A stretch of DNA of 62,691 nt, taken from positions 26,084-88,774 of the forward strand of contig PBCP01000049.1 in the NCBI GenBank assembly GCA_002717145.1. The letters run 5' to 3'. Both the position numbers and the translations under genes were made by a program. Of the stretch, positions 45,601 through 54,702 are shown in pieces. Positions within the stretch are counted from its first letter, which is position 1. Every line of letters starts with the position of its first letter. The stretch comes from Planctomycetaceae bacterium (GTDB taxonomy: Bacteria; Planctomycetota; Planctomycetia; Pirellulales; Pirellulaceae). A model generated the notes under the pieces. The model did not search any database. It worked only from the letters and a program-made list of their open reading frames with translations, and was not told the origin of the DNA.

Positions 45601-47737
45601 CCGGATTTACCGAATCGTTTCTGAGGATGAGCCACTTCGTCCCTATTCCTTCCCAGAGACCGACGACCAATTGCAATTTGTTCAGGATTTATCCAGCAGC
45701 AATGGGTGGATTCGCGACTATGCACATCAACAGCTGGTTTGGAACAAACAGAATTCCGCAGCCGACAAAGTACTTGAAGTCACAGCGATCGCCGGGAATG
45801 TACCTCAGGCTCGCCTACATGCTCTCAGTGCTCTTTCGGGCCGCCAACGCCTGACACAGAAGGTCTTAATGGATGCTCTGAAAGATTCTCATCCTGCGGT
45901 TCGCCGTCTGGCACTTCGACTGGCCGAAGAATTCAAATCTCGTGATTCAGCGGTAGCAATAATCAAGGCACTTCAGGACATGTCGATCTCTGAGAATTCA
46001 CCCGAAGTTTTGCTTCAACTGGCCTATTCCCTTGGTGAATTTGAGGGGGCGTCGATTGCTTCGAGCCTGGCAACTCTGCTTCACCGGCATCCTACCAATC
46101 ATTTCCTGGTCGGCGCCGCCCTAAGTTCCACCGCCTCAATCTCGACAGATGTACTCCGTCATTATCAGAAGTTGTCTGGAGAAAATCCCGCCACCCCTAT
46201 CCTTGAATCTCTTCTTGCAACGTCTCTTGCCTCTAACGATCAACAGGCTCTCGGAGACCTTGCCCAGCAACTCCTTTCCCCTGCAACCGGAGCTCCTCAG
46301 GCGTGGCATTTCTCAGCACTCAATAGTATCCAGAGACTCTTGCAGTCACGGAACACTTCACTTCAAGAGCTCCTCAGCAAATCTGAAGAGCGAGACACAC
46401 TGCAGCGTTTTGTATCACACGCCGTTACTTTATCTGAAGACGAGCAACAAACGCTTGCCATTCGAGTTGCTGCTCTGGAATTCCTTTTAACTAACAGCCT
46501 AACTATTGATACTTCCCTGCTAAAGCCATTACTCATGACACAAACCCCCAGAGAATTACAAAACGTGGCTGTTGATTTCATCAACAGGCATGCTTCGTTA
46601 GAACTGGCAAATTCCTTAATCCCATTTTGGGCCTCGATTGACCCTCTTGTGAGCGATCGAGTTGTTACGGTTCTAATCCAACAACCCGATGCGGCTTCCG
46701 TATTGCTCGATGCTCTTGAGTCGAACACGTTATCTCTTACGGACTTTAATGCTACACACCGCCAAACCCTATTACGGCATCCAGACATGGTGTTGAGCAA
46801 ACGGGCCCTCATGCTGTTCGGCATGACAACCAATGCCGAACGGCAACAACTTATAAAACAGTATCTGACTGTGACCTTAGAAGAGAAAGGAAACCCGTCA
46901 CAGGGCCAGCAGTTATTTACCAAGAACTGCAGTGCCTGCCATCGACTTAACAACATCGGGGTCGAAGTTGGTCCCAACTTGCATGGTTTGAAGAATAAAT
47001 CAACGGAGTTTTTAACCACCCACATTCTAGATCCAAACAAGGCGATTGAAGATAAATTTAGGAATTACTCCGTCCTAACCACACGTGGGACCATTCTCAC
47101 CGGATTGATTACGGAAGAAACAGCCAGCAGTCTATCCATTACAGCGGCCAAGGGAGAAACCACAAGGATTCTTCGCAAAGACGTGGAAGCGGGTGGACTG
47201 AGACGGACGGGGCAATCGATGATGCCAGTAGGCCTGGAGAAATTTCTCGATCCACAGGGGCTGTCTGATGTTATCGCTTTTATTCAGGCCAATCAAACCC
47301 CTCCTAAATCGTTCGCCGGCAACACCCCCAGAACGGTTCAATTCATGGCCGGCAAGTATGCACTAACGGCAAGTCTGGCGGCTATTTATGGAGACACCGC
47401 TGTATTCGAGAACAAGTATGGCAATATCGGATTTTGGGCCAGCCAAAACGACCGAGCCACATGGACTGTGAATATTGAAAAGGCTGGTGAATATGAGGTA
47501 TTTTTGGATTGGGCTGCCCCCGAAGACGTCGCCGGCAATAAGTATGAACTCACTGCTGGAGAGGCACAAATTACAGGGACCGTGAAAGGCACTGATTCCT
47601 GGGACAATTATCACCAGCTAAAAATTGGTACTGTCAGTCTGACTCGAGGAAGCACTCAACTGATGTTTTCTTCGTCGGGGGCGATCCGTGGATTTCTGCT
47701 GGACCTAAGAGGGATCACACTAGTACCAACCGAGTAA
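42650..47737 (+). CDS. Deacetylase-like + FG-GAP + dehydrogenase + HEAT + cytochrome c + CBM-like giant protein
   Basis: A 1695-residue secreted protein (signal to about residue 24). Residues about 60-340 resemble a NodB/CE4 polysaccharide deacetylase: ILSIDDMRNP (D69, D70) and HTIDH (H124, H128) supply the metal triad, and RMPCCDS the third motif. Then come FG-GAP-like repeats (about 345-590; DLNNDNFMDVVIGN, DVNSDGFDDLLQ) and the PVC membrane-bound dehydrogenase propeller (about 615-1000; GFKVELVAAEPLVMDPVAFDWGV, GPDGAIYFADIY). HEAT-type helices follow (about 1010-1400), then a heme domain with CSACH (C1427-H1431) and a C-terminal CBM6/35-like beta-sandwich (about 1565-1690). Likely an envelope enzyme on a polysaccharide. 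The front domain is not typical for this family, making it a rare fusion. Confidence 0.85.
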   Translation: MNKTYHFLALLLLGFQCFDGEALAEPNGNRFTHLTDRNPYYVHQKFPRLITPQWVGEDDVDAVVILSIDDMRNPAAYEGYLRPILNRLHEIEGRAPVSIFTNSVQPTDPQLQSWLKEGLSLEVHTIDHPCPCLNGGDFARAKSTYDRCVDLMASIPNSKAVAFRMPCCDSLNTPSPRFWYEIFAKTTQAGNHLAIDSSVFNVFTAGDPELTADITTREEGTSRFQYYLPFDSFVNTIENYPYPFVQAGVCWQFPCVVPSDWEAQNIHRSNNPDTVRDMKLALDATVIKKGVYPLVFHPHGWIRNDQIVELINHAHSKYGKRVKFLSFRDCLQRINQHLLNGSSLRAENGEENGVRLIDLNNDNFMDVVIGNEEQRLTRIYEPKSNTWKETPFPAPIKDSHAQFFSADQGKEAGVWVNDDQTTGAWIFRQGRWTNSAAHIKNRDSWKTSANGIDRGLRFRDLNDDGTSELITNSGGVFHWENNSWIPTAFTLPNNLQFVTENGSDNGLRFVDVNSDGFDDLLQSNSRGYNLYLFETDKTGWAIKALEGQRPTDTDVPIIALGGTNNGAWFSREHLWVQNEFTQNLPALVDRRSFDQLLSDIPPLPKSPEDSLNSIQTIPGFKVELVAAEPLVMDPVAFDWGVDGRLWVVEMADYPLGLDDRGKPGGRIKFLEDTNDDGQYDKATLFVEDLGFPSDIMTWKEGVLVTAAPNIWYFEDSNGDGKADVRTVLFDGFAEGNQQHRVNGLRWGLDNWIYLANGDSDGTVHSIKTDHHINIAGRDLKIRPDSGEMIALSGETQHGRNRDDWGNWWGANNSNPMFQFVLTDHYHARNPHIAPPAGRHPVATLQNSPLYPISRIMSHWEGYRPPPPGQPSRFTSACSTMMYRDNLLGEGLSRSVLISEPVHNLIHRRQIEQAGLLMHSNKPAIEEESEFIRSSDSWFRPTTIRTGPDGAIYFADIYRIVIEHPEWIDDRAEMELNLREGADKGRIYRIVSEDEPLRPYSFPETDDQLQFVQDLSSSNGWIRDYAHQQLVWNKQNSAADKVLEVTAIAGNVPQARLHALSALSGRQRLTQKVLMDALKDSHPAVRRLALRLAEEFKSRDSAVAIIKALQDMSISENSPEVLLQLAYSLGEFEGASIASSLATLLHRHPTNHFLVGAALSSTASISTDVLRHYQKLSGENPATPILESLLATSLASNDQQALGDLAQQLLSPATGAPQAWHFSALNSIQRLLQSRNTSLQELLSKSEERDTLQRFVSHAVTLSEDEQQTLAIRVAALEFLLTNSLTIDTSLLKPLLMTQTPRELQNVAVDFINRHASLELANSLIPFWASIDPLVSDRVVTVLIQQPDAASVLLDALESNTLSLTDFNATHRQTLLRHPDMVLSKRALMLFGMTTNAERQQLIKQYLTVTLEEKGNPSQGQQLFTKNCSACHRLNNIGVEVGPNLHGLKNKSTEFLTTHILDPNKAIEDKFRNYSVLTTRGTILTGLITEETASSLSITAAKGETTRILRKDVEAGGLRRTGQSMMPVGLEKFLDPQGLSDVIAFIQANQTPPKSFAGNTPRTVQFMAGKYALTASLAAIYGDTAVFENKYGNIGFWASQNDRATWTVNIEKAGEYEVFLDWAAPEDVAGNKYELTAGEAQITGTVKGTDSWDNYHQLKIGTVSLTRGSTQLMFSSSGAIRGFLLDLRGITLVPTE

Positions 47738-47745
47738 ACTGATCC

Positions 47746-48510
47746 TTACAGATGTTCTTCGTACTCCCGACCGGTCGGCTGCTGAAGCAGGTTACCAACG
47801 GCCTCAGTTAGATTCTGAATGATGCCATTAAAAAGACGTTCACCCTTTTCAGCCGATGCCAGATCCGGACGTCCGGTGCAACCTTCAGCCGTTCGTTGCT
47901 TTAAATCCCGGCTAATATAGACACCATCCAAATTATCGGTGACCAATTCGCCGGCATTTTTGCGCAAATCGTCCTTAACCAATTCCGGGCGCAGATGCAT
48001 GAGCATCGATGTTTCAAATTCACAGGCATGACCCACGAATTTATGAGAGCCTTCAAGGTTCTGACGAATAAATTCATCGGCAACATCCCAATAGCAAGTC
48101 GCCGCCAGTAAGTGGTCGACATAGTCATTTTGCAAACGCCTGAGCGCCACTCGCATCGGGTCAATATTCCCTCCGTGTCCGTTCAGAAACAGGACCCGAC
48201 GAAATCCGTCATTCAAGACACTACGTGCCATTCCCATTAGAGAGTCGATATAGACATCAAGAGGTACATCGAGTGTGGCGCCTATTCTCAGATGATGCGC
48301 ACTCGCACCAAGCCACTGCGTTGGAGTCAGTAAGACTTGATCGGGCATGCTTCGTTCTAATGCCTCTGCCACACCTGTGCAGAGAAAGTTGTCCGTTCCG
48401 GTCGGCATGTGAGGACCATGTTGTTCAACCGCTGCTATCGGTAAAACGACCAAAACATGCTCGCGATCGACATCCCGAATTTCAAACGCTGTCAGATCCT
48501 GAAACTTCAT
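47746..48510 (-). CDS. Creatininase family protein
   Basis: A 254-residue cytoplasmic metal-dependent amidohydrolase of the creatininase family. The VVLPIAAVEQHGPHMPTGTD block carries the Glu, His and Asp metal ligands (E, H, D), and RVLFLNGHGGN supplies another His. A later EFETSMLMHLRPELV segment holds the family Glu. I chose the ATG at 48510 because GAGG lies six bases upstream; GTG (48522) and ATG (48516) are in-frame alternatives. The gene overlaps the 3' end of the symporter gene by 29 bases, so they are translated as a unit. Family members act on creatinine, formamide-type or peptide-derived amides; the substrate here is probably what the symporter imports. Confidence 0.88.
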   Translation of the reverse strand: MKFQDLTAFEIRDVDREHVLVVLPIAAVEQHGPHMPTGTDNFLCTGVAEALERSMPDQVLLTPTQWLGASAHHLRIGATLDVPLDVYIDSLMGMARSVLNDGFRRVLFLNGHGGNIDPMRVALRRLQNDYVDHLLAATCYWDVADEFIRQNLEGSHKFVGHACEFETSMLMHLRPELVKDDLRKNAGELVTDNLDGVYISRDLKQRTAEGCTGRPDLASAEKGERLFNGIIQNLTEAVGNLLQQPTGREYEEHL

Positions 48511-50074
48511 CTTCATCCTCACTATTTGCCGAACTCATAATTTGCTGATAAGTATATTCAGTTGGCTGTACCGGGAAACAGCGCGACAACGTCATGCCTA
48601 AAATGATCGAACTGCCAAATCCGATCGGCCAATACCAGACTGAAAACCAGGGCTGCGTATACATTAGCACCAGGGTTCCGGCGGTCGCCAGCACGGCACT
48701 CAGCAGGACGCCCATACCGTTAGATCTTCTATCGAACAGTGCCAACAGGAAAACCGCCAGCAACGGACCTCCGAATGCTGCGGTAAGTTTCTTACCAATA
48801 TCGAAAACATCTCCCATGTCGCCAACCATACAGGCCAGCCCAACGGCCAACGCTCCTACCAGAACCAGTGTAATGCGAATAAACACCAGATCGCCCTTTT
48901 CTGTCTTGGGAGTAAAGTTCGGCAAAAGACGATCACGGAAATCGACCACGATCGCCGTGGTGACGGAGTGAATTCCTGAGTCAATACTAGACATGATGGC
49001 CGCCATTAACGCTGCCAAAAACAGGCCGGCCAGACCAGGCGGAAAGTGAACTCGTACAAATTCCGGCATTGCCCGATCAGCAGACTTCGGATCCGCCTGA
49101 ACTATCTGCTCAATCGTGAGTATTGACGCTGCATCCAATTTTTCGGCCGCTTCCGGACTCTCCACTAACTTTGCTAACTCCAGCGGATTGTTACCAAAAT
49201 ACGTGTAGAGGCCAACACCGATCGCCAGGAGTCCTGGGATGACCACCCACATGCCGCCCAGGTTTAGCCACGCCCCACGTTTGACGTTTTTTTCATTACT
49301 ACCAGCCAGATACCGTTGCACCGCCACCTGGTCGACGCCAAAGGCCGATAGAGATTCCAGGAAGACACCAATCAAAATCGCCCAGCTGCCATACTTGAGC
49401 GTCATCGACAACTCAAAGTCCACCACGGTGCCAGAGCGACCGTCAAAATAGTTAGAAAAAATCTCGCCCAGCGTGGCATTGGACTTACTTATGATTAGTA
49501 TCAAGGCTGCGAGAATAGTTAATGCAAAAATGAAAAACTGAATTACATCGGTCCACATGACAGCCCGCAAGCCACCTAGCATGGTGTAGCCAATGGAAAT
49601 AACTCCGAGCCCAACGATGACAACGGTCTCATCGATTCCCGAAACCTGCTTAACGACTACCGAAGCTGCATAAGTTGCCGATGCCATCCAACCGATGCGT
49701 AATAAGACAAAAAGTCCTGATGCAACGGAACGAACATAGACGTCGTACCGCTTTTCAAGGTATTCGTATGCCGTTTCAACTCGGAGCCGGGCATACACGG
49801 GTATAAACACTTTGATGACGATTGGCGTCATCATAGTAAACGCAATTAGAGACAGAGCAATTTTAAGGCTGTCTCCTAATGCCGCAGACGGGTAGAAGAC
49901 AAAACTGTTCGAAGAGAACAGTGTAGCCATGACACTCAGCCCAACCGTCAGAAATCCCATCGAGCCGCCGGCGACAAAGAACTCTTCCCTGTCCTGATTT
50001 CTTCCGAAATAAATTCCCAGCGAGATTATAAAGAACAGGTAAGCGACGACGGTGATGATATCCAGAATATGCAT
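48482..50074 (-). CDS. Sodium:solute symporter (SSS family)
   Basis: A 530-residue inner membrane transporter with about 13 hydrophobic spans. SSS features include the early GIYFGRNQDREEFFVAGGSMGF, GLSVMATLFSSNSFVFYPSAA (TM2 ligand/Na+ region), YEYLEKRY, GGLRAVMWTDVIQFF (the family signature) and LAALMAAIMSSIDSGIHSVTTAIVVDF (the conserved Ser-rich TM9 segment). It would import an organic solute with Na+. The overlap with the creatininase-family gene suggests a cyclic or amide-bearing substrate, but no sequence feature identifies it. Confidence 0.95.
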   Translation of the reverse strand: MHILDIITVVAYLFFIISLGIYFGRNQDREEFFVAGGSMGFLTVGLSVMATLFSSNSFVFYPSAALGDSLKIALSLIAFTMMTPIVIKVFIPVYARLRVETAYEYLEKRYDVYVRSVASGLFVLLRIGWMASATYAASVVVKQVSGIDETVVIVGLGVISIGYTMLGGLRAVMWTDVIQFFIFALTILAALILIISKSNATLGEIFSNYFDGRSGTVVDFELSMTLKYGSWAILIGVFLESLSAFGVDQVAVQRYLAGSNEKNVKRGAWLNLGGMWVVIPGLLAIGVGLYTYFGNNPLELAKLVESPEAAEKLDAASILTIEQIVQADPKSADRAMPEFVRVHFPPGLAGLFLAALMAAIMSSIDSGIHSVTTAIVVDFRDRLLPNFTPKTEKGDLVFIRITLVLVGALAVGLACMVGDMGDVFDIGKKLTAAFGGPLLAVFLLALFDRRSNGMGVLLSAVLATAGTLVLMYTQPWFSVWYWPIGFGSSIILGMTLSRCFPVQPTEYTYQQIMSSANSEDEDEVSGSDSV

Positions 50075-50113
50075 CTGCTCAATATAACCAATGCAATTCC
50101 AGATGAAATACGC

Positions 50114-50281
50114 TTAGTCCAATGAGACACTAACCAGCTTCATTGCCTTACAAAGCCGTTTTTTGCACTCGGCAACACGGCCACATTTGCGGCATTCATG
50201 CGTTGCGTTCAACGACGCCATAAACGATCGCGTTTTCGAACGCTTCTTGAGTTTCTTCGATTTACAGTAGGACTTAGCCAT
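50114..50281 (-). CDS. Small Lys/Cys-rich protein
   Basis: A 55-residue basic protein beginning MAKSYCKSKKLKKRSK. It has a C-terminal ECRKCGRVAECKKRLC pattern (four Cys as C-x2-C...C-x4-C) that could bind zinc. The start at 50281 is supported by AGGGG five bases upstream; an ATG seven codons earlier lacks this. It sits 40 bp upstream of the symporter stop region, on the same strand but reading away from it only after a gap, so a separate unit is likely. Nucleic-acid or ribosome binding is possible from its charge; no family was recognised. Confidence 0.6.
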   Translation of the reverse strand: MAKSYCKSKKLKKRSKTRSFMASLNATHECRKCGRVAECKKRLCKAMKLVSVSLD

Positions 50282-50574
50282 CTCTACCCCTAACATTGGC
50301 AACAGCCCCGGTCTTTACGGCTGCCACCTTATTGTGACTGAGTCTCAATATCCTAACATCCTAAAATCCATTCGTCAACAAAGCTCAACCACACAATCCA
50401 TCCGCCGTTCCAAAATGACAGGAGTCTTTTATCTTTTTGGGTCGCTATAACTCCCGGCTCTGCCAACGAAAACCTCAGCGCATCAATGGAATTTCGAATT
50501 CATTACAAGGTAGAATTAACTAGAGCCACCCTTTCCTGTAACCCTGCGCCCGGCAACTGCCTGCTGACGATAAT
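50282..50574. other. Divergent intergenic region
   Basis: About 290 bases between the small Cys-rich gene and the 50575 operon. It should contain both promoters. TAGAAT near 50512 is a possible plus-strand -10. No hairpin, repeat or RNA gene was recognised. Confidence 0.45.
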
Positions 50575-52104
50575 ATGTTATCTCTCAAGACCATTCTCAC
50601 ATCTCTAATTTTCATCATTAGTATTCAGCACGCCCACTCAGAAGATCTGATTGTCGGTCAAACTGTCGAATTGGAGTTTGGAGAAGATCGGGGCCAGGCC
50701 TTCGGCAACGTTTTAGAATGGGTTACCCAAGACGGTAAGGTCGTGGGAGGAGTTGGCTTTCTGGACGTTTATAACACTCGATTTAGAAACGATCGGTACA
50801 AGCTGCAGTTCTATACAAGGCCAGCCACTGAAGCACAACCACTCATTAGTCGCCACCCAATCCCAGCTCCCAATACCGGGCTATTCATCTTTGACATCGA
50901 TGACACGATTTATGGATGGACGGGAACACAGGGTACGTTTGAATGGAACATGCAAAAACAGCAATGGACGCCCTCGACTCGCTATTCCAAAGACAAGATG
51001 CCTAGCGGATACGGCGGCATGAAGCTTCAGGACGGCTTACTAGACTTTAGTGGGCAGGACATCCGTTACAAGGGAAAACTGGCCGTTACACTTCCTGAGT
51101 CAGGACGCTCGTACAATTACTATTACGCAGAAGGACATCTGTTTTTCTTTCATGTCGATCAGATTAATAACTCACACATTACAAAAATATACGCCGTCCG
51201 ATGGAAACCAGGGGACCCAGCGGTCAATGACCTAACCCATGCGCCCACTATCACGTGCCGATATCCTCGCACGACACCTTTTTCCTGGGGGCAACACCAA
51301 GGGCGTGTCGTCACGGTGGGCAATTATGGTGGCATTTACACCTTTGTTAACGGTAAGTGGATTGAGGAGCTTGAGGGGTCTGACCAATACAGCTATCAGG
51401 TCTACTCTCATATGCACTTCAATGGAGTGAGCTATATGGCGCAATATCCCACTGGCAATCTCTTCGCGTATGAGAAAGGGGAACCAGTCCAAATCAAAAA
51501 CTGGCCTCCCAAACTCCCACAGGTTTCCGAAAGTGCACGGGAAGCGATGTCGATGGGAATTTATGGTGGAAACATGTATGTCGGAGTGTGGCCATGGGCC
51601 GAGTTGTGGCGACTTGATGGACCGCAACAAAAGTGGAAATATATCATCCGCGGGTTTACTCACCCTGAATTAACCAACTCGCAAGTTCATCCATATGAAC
51701 AAGAAGCGGTTGGACAGAACCTGGTTCTTAATCATTGGGGTCAACGTATAACTTCACTGGTACCATTAGGTGGGCATCTATTCATGGGTACATCATCCAA
51801 AGGACTGGACACCTGGACGGAGGACCGGAGTTTCCTTGATAAACACAAGGCAGACCAATATGGCTCGCTAATCAAACTTACGCTTCCCGGCACCACTACG
51901 GTCCCGATAGAATGGGATGCGGAACCTATACGACTGTCATTTCGAATACTACCTGATCGAATTGAAATCCTTCATCAGCAAATTACCTTAGGGACTGCCA
52001 AAATAGACCGCCCCACTTACGAATCCTTTCTGAATGCGTCACCCCGAAGGGGTACCGGTGTTTTTAGCCCGACGGACATGAAATCCCTGCGACTAATAGA
52101 CTAA
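50575..52104 (+). CDS. Secreted protein of unknown function, propeller-like
   Basis: A 509-residue protein with a Sec signal (to about residue 22, HAHSED). No named domain was recognised. Repeated beta-strand patterns with aromatic residues (GLFIFDIDDTIYGWTG, GGIYTFVNGKWIEEL, GVSYMAQYPTGNLFAYEKGE, GNMYVGVWPWAELWRLDG, GGHLFMGTSSKGLDTW) suggest a propeller of six or seven blades. The C-terminal 80 residues (SFRILPDRIEILHQQITLGTAK) may form a separate beta domain. It is 15 bp upstream of the DUF1592 gene, which is coupled to the DUF1552 gene, so it is probably the first gene of a three-gene operon. Confidence 0.75.
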   Translation: MLSLKTILTSLIFIISIQHAHSEDLIVGQTVELEFGEDRGQAFGNVLEWVTQDGKVVGGVGFLDVYNTRFRNDRYKLQFYTRPATEAQPLISRHPIPAPNTGLFIFDIDDTIYGWTGTQGTFEWNMQKQQWTPSTRYSKDKMPSGYGGMKLQDGLLDFSGQDIRYKGKLAVTLPESGRSYNYYYAEGHLFFFHVDQINNSHITKIYAVRWKPGDPAVNDLTHAPTITCRYPRTTPFSWGQHQGRVVTVGNYGGIYTFVNGKWIEELEGSDQYSYQVYSHMHFNGVSYMAQYPTGNLFAYEKGEPVQIKNWPPKLPQVSESAREAMSMGIYGGNMYVGVWPWAELWRLDGPQQKWKYIIRGFTHPELTNSQVHPYEQEAVGQNLVLNHWGQRITSLVPLGGHLFMGTSSKGLDTWTEDRSFLDKHKADQYGSLIKLTLPGTTTVPIEWDAEPIRLSFRILPDRIEILHQQITLGTAKIDRPTYESFLNASPRRGTGVFSPTDMKSLRLID

Positions 52105-52119
52105 CCTCGGACTTCCATC

Positions 52120-54702
52120 ATGTTATCGTTCTGCCACAAGTCAACATTGCTGACCCTATGTCTGATCATGACAGCTCCCGGCTGGGCAGTTGATTCACCA
52201 GAGTACCGAGCAATTGCCGGATACATCACGCGACATTGTTCAGAATGCCATAACACCGGAAACCAGGATTCCCGCATCGATCTTGAATCGCTCGTTTGGA
52301 ATTTCGACGACCCGATCGTTTTCAATAAGTGGGAAACGGTCTTCGACAAAGTCGCATCGTCGCAAATGCCACCCGCGTCCAACGATATGCCAGAGTCTGA
52401 CAGACGCGTTTTCATGAACATACTGGGAAATACTCTAAGGGACAGAGACCTACAACACATCGCTGCTTATGGACGAGGAACGATACGTCGCTTAACACGA
52501 AGTGAATTCCAGCAAAACCTTCGTGACTTATTGCGCCTTCCTCATCTGGATATCAAAGACTTTCTTCCGAAAGACCGGGAATCACATCACACGAACCGAA
52601 TATCCGAAACTCTCGATGTATCACGTGTGCAGCTAGCCGCTTACCTGGAGGCCACTGACGCTGCATTACGTCAAGCAGCGGCCCAAGGCATGCAACCTCG
52701 CAAACCAACCACACGTCGCTTCGAAGCGATTAACATGTTCACCAACTCCAGCACATTTGGCGGTCCCGAAGCCATGTTCTTCGCCAAAGACAACCGACGT
52801 TTAGCTCTCTCAGGGGCAAGCCTAAATGAACTTCGTAAGAAAGCCCCCTTAGACACAGATATCGAATTGGCCATTTTCCGATCTGCGACATGGCCATATT
52901 ACGGGTACCCTTATAGCTTTCAGGCTCGTGAGGAAGGGGCTTACCGCATCAGATTTTCGGCTCGGGCCGTTCTTCAAAAGTCGAACTACACTCTCACGCC
53001 CGCAACTCATTCGGTTCCAATGACATTCCGCGCGCGTAAAGTTTCAGGCCCGGATGTAACCGGTGACGTCCGGGCAACCGGAGGTATCATGGATGTGTCG
53101 GGAGAACCTGGCGTATTCAAGACCGTCATCTACTTAAAGAAAAACGAAACTTTCGAGTACAGCTTACTAGGACTACCTCAACCACGGGCCATCAATCCAC
53201 CAAATGCTCCGCTCTATTATGACTTTCCTCCGATGCCCAAAGCGGGGCACCCTGGCATTGCCTATCAGTGGTTGGAAATCGAAGGCCCTATTGATCCTCA
53301 GACATGGCCTCCCAAGTCCCACCAAATTCTGTTTGGAGATCTTCCAATTCAGGCCTCCGAAGGTCGCTTACCCTTCACCCTCGTTTCCGCAGACCCTGCA
53401 AAGGATGCCCGCAAACTTTTGCTTCGTTTTATCGATCAGGCTCAAAGACGCCCACTCACCAACGCGGAACTCAGCCCCTTTCTCAAATTAACTTTCCATG
53501 AATTAGAAGCCGGACAACCGTTAGCCGAAGCACTGCTCACCGGATATAGTGCCTTCCTCAGTTCTGCACACTTCACGTATACAAGCGACCCTACCTCTCT
53601 AGCCAATGGATCACGGACAGATTATCAACTCGCCTTAGCTCAACAACTCTCACACTTTCTCAGCAATTCACGCCCCTCCCCTTCGTTACTATCCATTGCA
53701 TCGAATCACAAACTACTAAAGCATGACAACCTTCGCACTCAAACGAACTATCTCATTGACTCGGACTCCTTTGATCAGTTTCTCGCACCCTTTACCTTTC
53801 ACTGGTTAGGGCTCAAAGATGTTTGGCGGGACGAACCGGACATTCGACTGTACCCCGAGTATCGGCTCAACGACTACCTCATTGACTCCATGCAACGAGA
53901 AGCCATGGAAACGTTCAAGTTGATGGTTCGCGAAAACCTGCCGATTACCACCATGGTCGATGCGGATTTCGTGCTTGCTAACGACATTCTTTCAAAACAT
54001 TACGATCTGGATGAACTAACGGGTTCACAACTACGTCGAGTCAGTATTCCGGAATCCAGTCCTTATGGAGGCCTGCTGACAACTGCCGCCATCATGAAAG
54101 TGACTGCCAACGGAACTGCCAGTTCTCCAATCGTTCGCGGGGCCTGGGTACTCGATCGCCTACTGGGCACACCACCTCCCCCGCCGCCTGCAAACATTCC
54201 GTCTTCTGAGCCAGACATTCGAGGCGCAACGACCCTTAAAGAGCAATTGGCGAAACACGCGTCGGATCAATCATGTGCTTCATGCCACGCCACCTTTGAT
54301 CCCATTGGGTTCACGCTCGAGAACTTCGATATTTACGGCAAATGGAGGAGTCGTTATCGAAGCCTCGACTCAGGTGAGGAGGTCACAGGGATTGACCGCG
54401 CCGGACATGAATTCCGTTATTTCGAAGGGCTTCCCATCGATAGTACAGCAACCATGGCTGACGGCACACATTTGGGTGGCGTTAAAGACCTCAAACACTA
54501 TCTTGCTCAACAACCTCGCCGACTGTCGCGAGCCTTGGCCAACCAGTTGATTATTTACGCGACAGGAACGCCCATAAGATTTTCAGACCGTGCAGAAATA
54601 GAAAACATACTCGATACGTGCCAGAACCGTGGCTACCTCACACGAGACATATTCCATGCGGTAATTCAAAGTAGATTGTTTACAGGTGTCGACAATGACT
54701 AA
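52120..54702 (+). CDS. DUF1587/1595/1592/1588/1585 cytochrome-like protein
   Basis: An 860-residue secreted protein in the second planctomycete cytochrome-like family. It has a signal peptide (to about residue 23), an N-terminal heme motif CSECH (C40-H44), then DUF1587 (TIRRLTRSEFQQNLRDLL), a beta-rich ligand-binding-like region (about 215-430), DUF1595 and DUF1592 (about 440-640), and DUF1588 with a second heme motif CASCHATFDPIGFTLENFD (C719-H723). DUF1585 closes the protein (YLAQQPRRLSRALANQLIIYATG). The DUF1552 gene overlaps its stop by 8 bases. Relatives are thought to be envelope electron-transfer or polysaccharide-linked proteins; activity is unproven. Confidence 0.93.
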   Translation: MLSFCHKSTLLTLCLIMTAPGWAVDSPEYRAIAGYITRHCSECHNTGNQDSRIDLESLVWNFDDPIVFNKWETVFDKVASSQMPPASNDMPESDRRVFMNILGNTLRDRDLQHIAAYGRGTIRRLTRSEFQQNLRDLLRLPHLDIKDFLPKDRESHHTNRISETLDVSRVQLAAYLEATDAALRQAAAQGMQPRKPTTRRFEAINMFTNSSTFGGPEAMFFAKDNRRLALSGASLNELRKKAPLDTDIELAIFRSATWPYYGYPYSFQAREEGAYRIRFSARAVLQKSNYTLTPATHSVPMTFRARKVSGPDVTGDVRATGGIMDVSGEPGVFKTVIYLKKNETFEYSLLGLPQPRAINPPNAPLYYDFPPMPKAGHPGIAYQWLEIEGPIDPQTWPPKSHQILFGDLPIQASEGRLPFTLVSADPAKDARKLLLRFIDQAQRRPLTNAELSPFLKLTFHELEAGQPLAEALLTGYSAFLSSAHFTYTSDPTSLANGSRTDYQLALAQQLSHFLSNSRPSPSLLSIASNHKLLKHDNLRTQTNYLIDSDSFDQFLAPFTFHWLGLKDVWRDEPDIRLYPEYRLNDYLIDSMQREAMETFKLMVRENLPITTMVDADFVLANDILSKHYDLDELTGSQLRRVSIPESSPYGGLLTTAAIMKVTANGTASSPIVRGAWVLDRLLGTPPPPPPANIPSSEPDIRGATTLKEQLAKHASDQSCASCHATFDPIGFTLENFDIYGKWRSRYRSLDSGEEVTGIDRAGHEFRYFEGLPIDSTATMADGTHLGGVKDLKHYLAQQPRRLSRALANQLIIYATGTPIRFSDRAEIENILDTCQNRGYLTRDIFHAVIQSRLFTGVDND

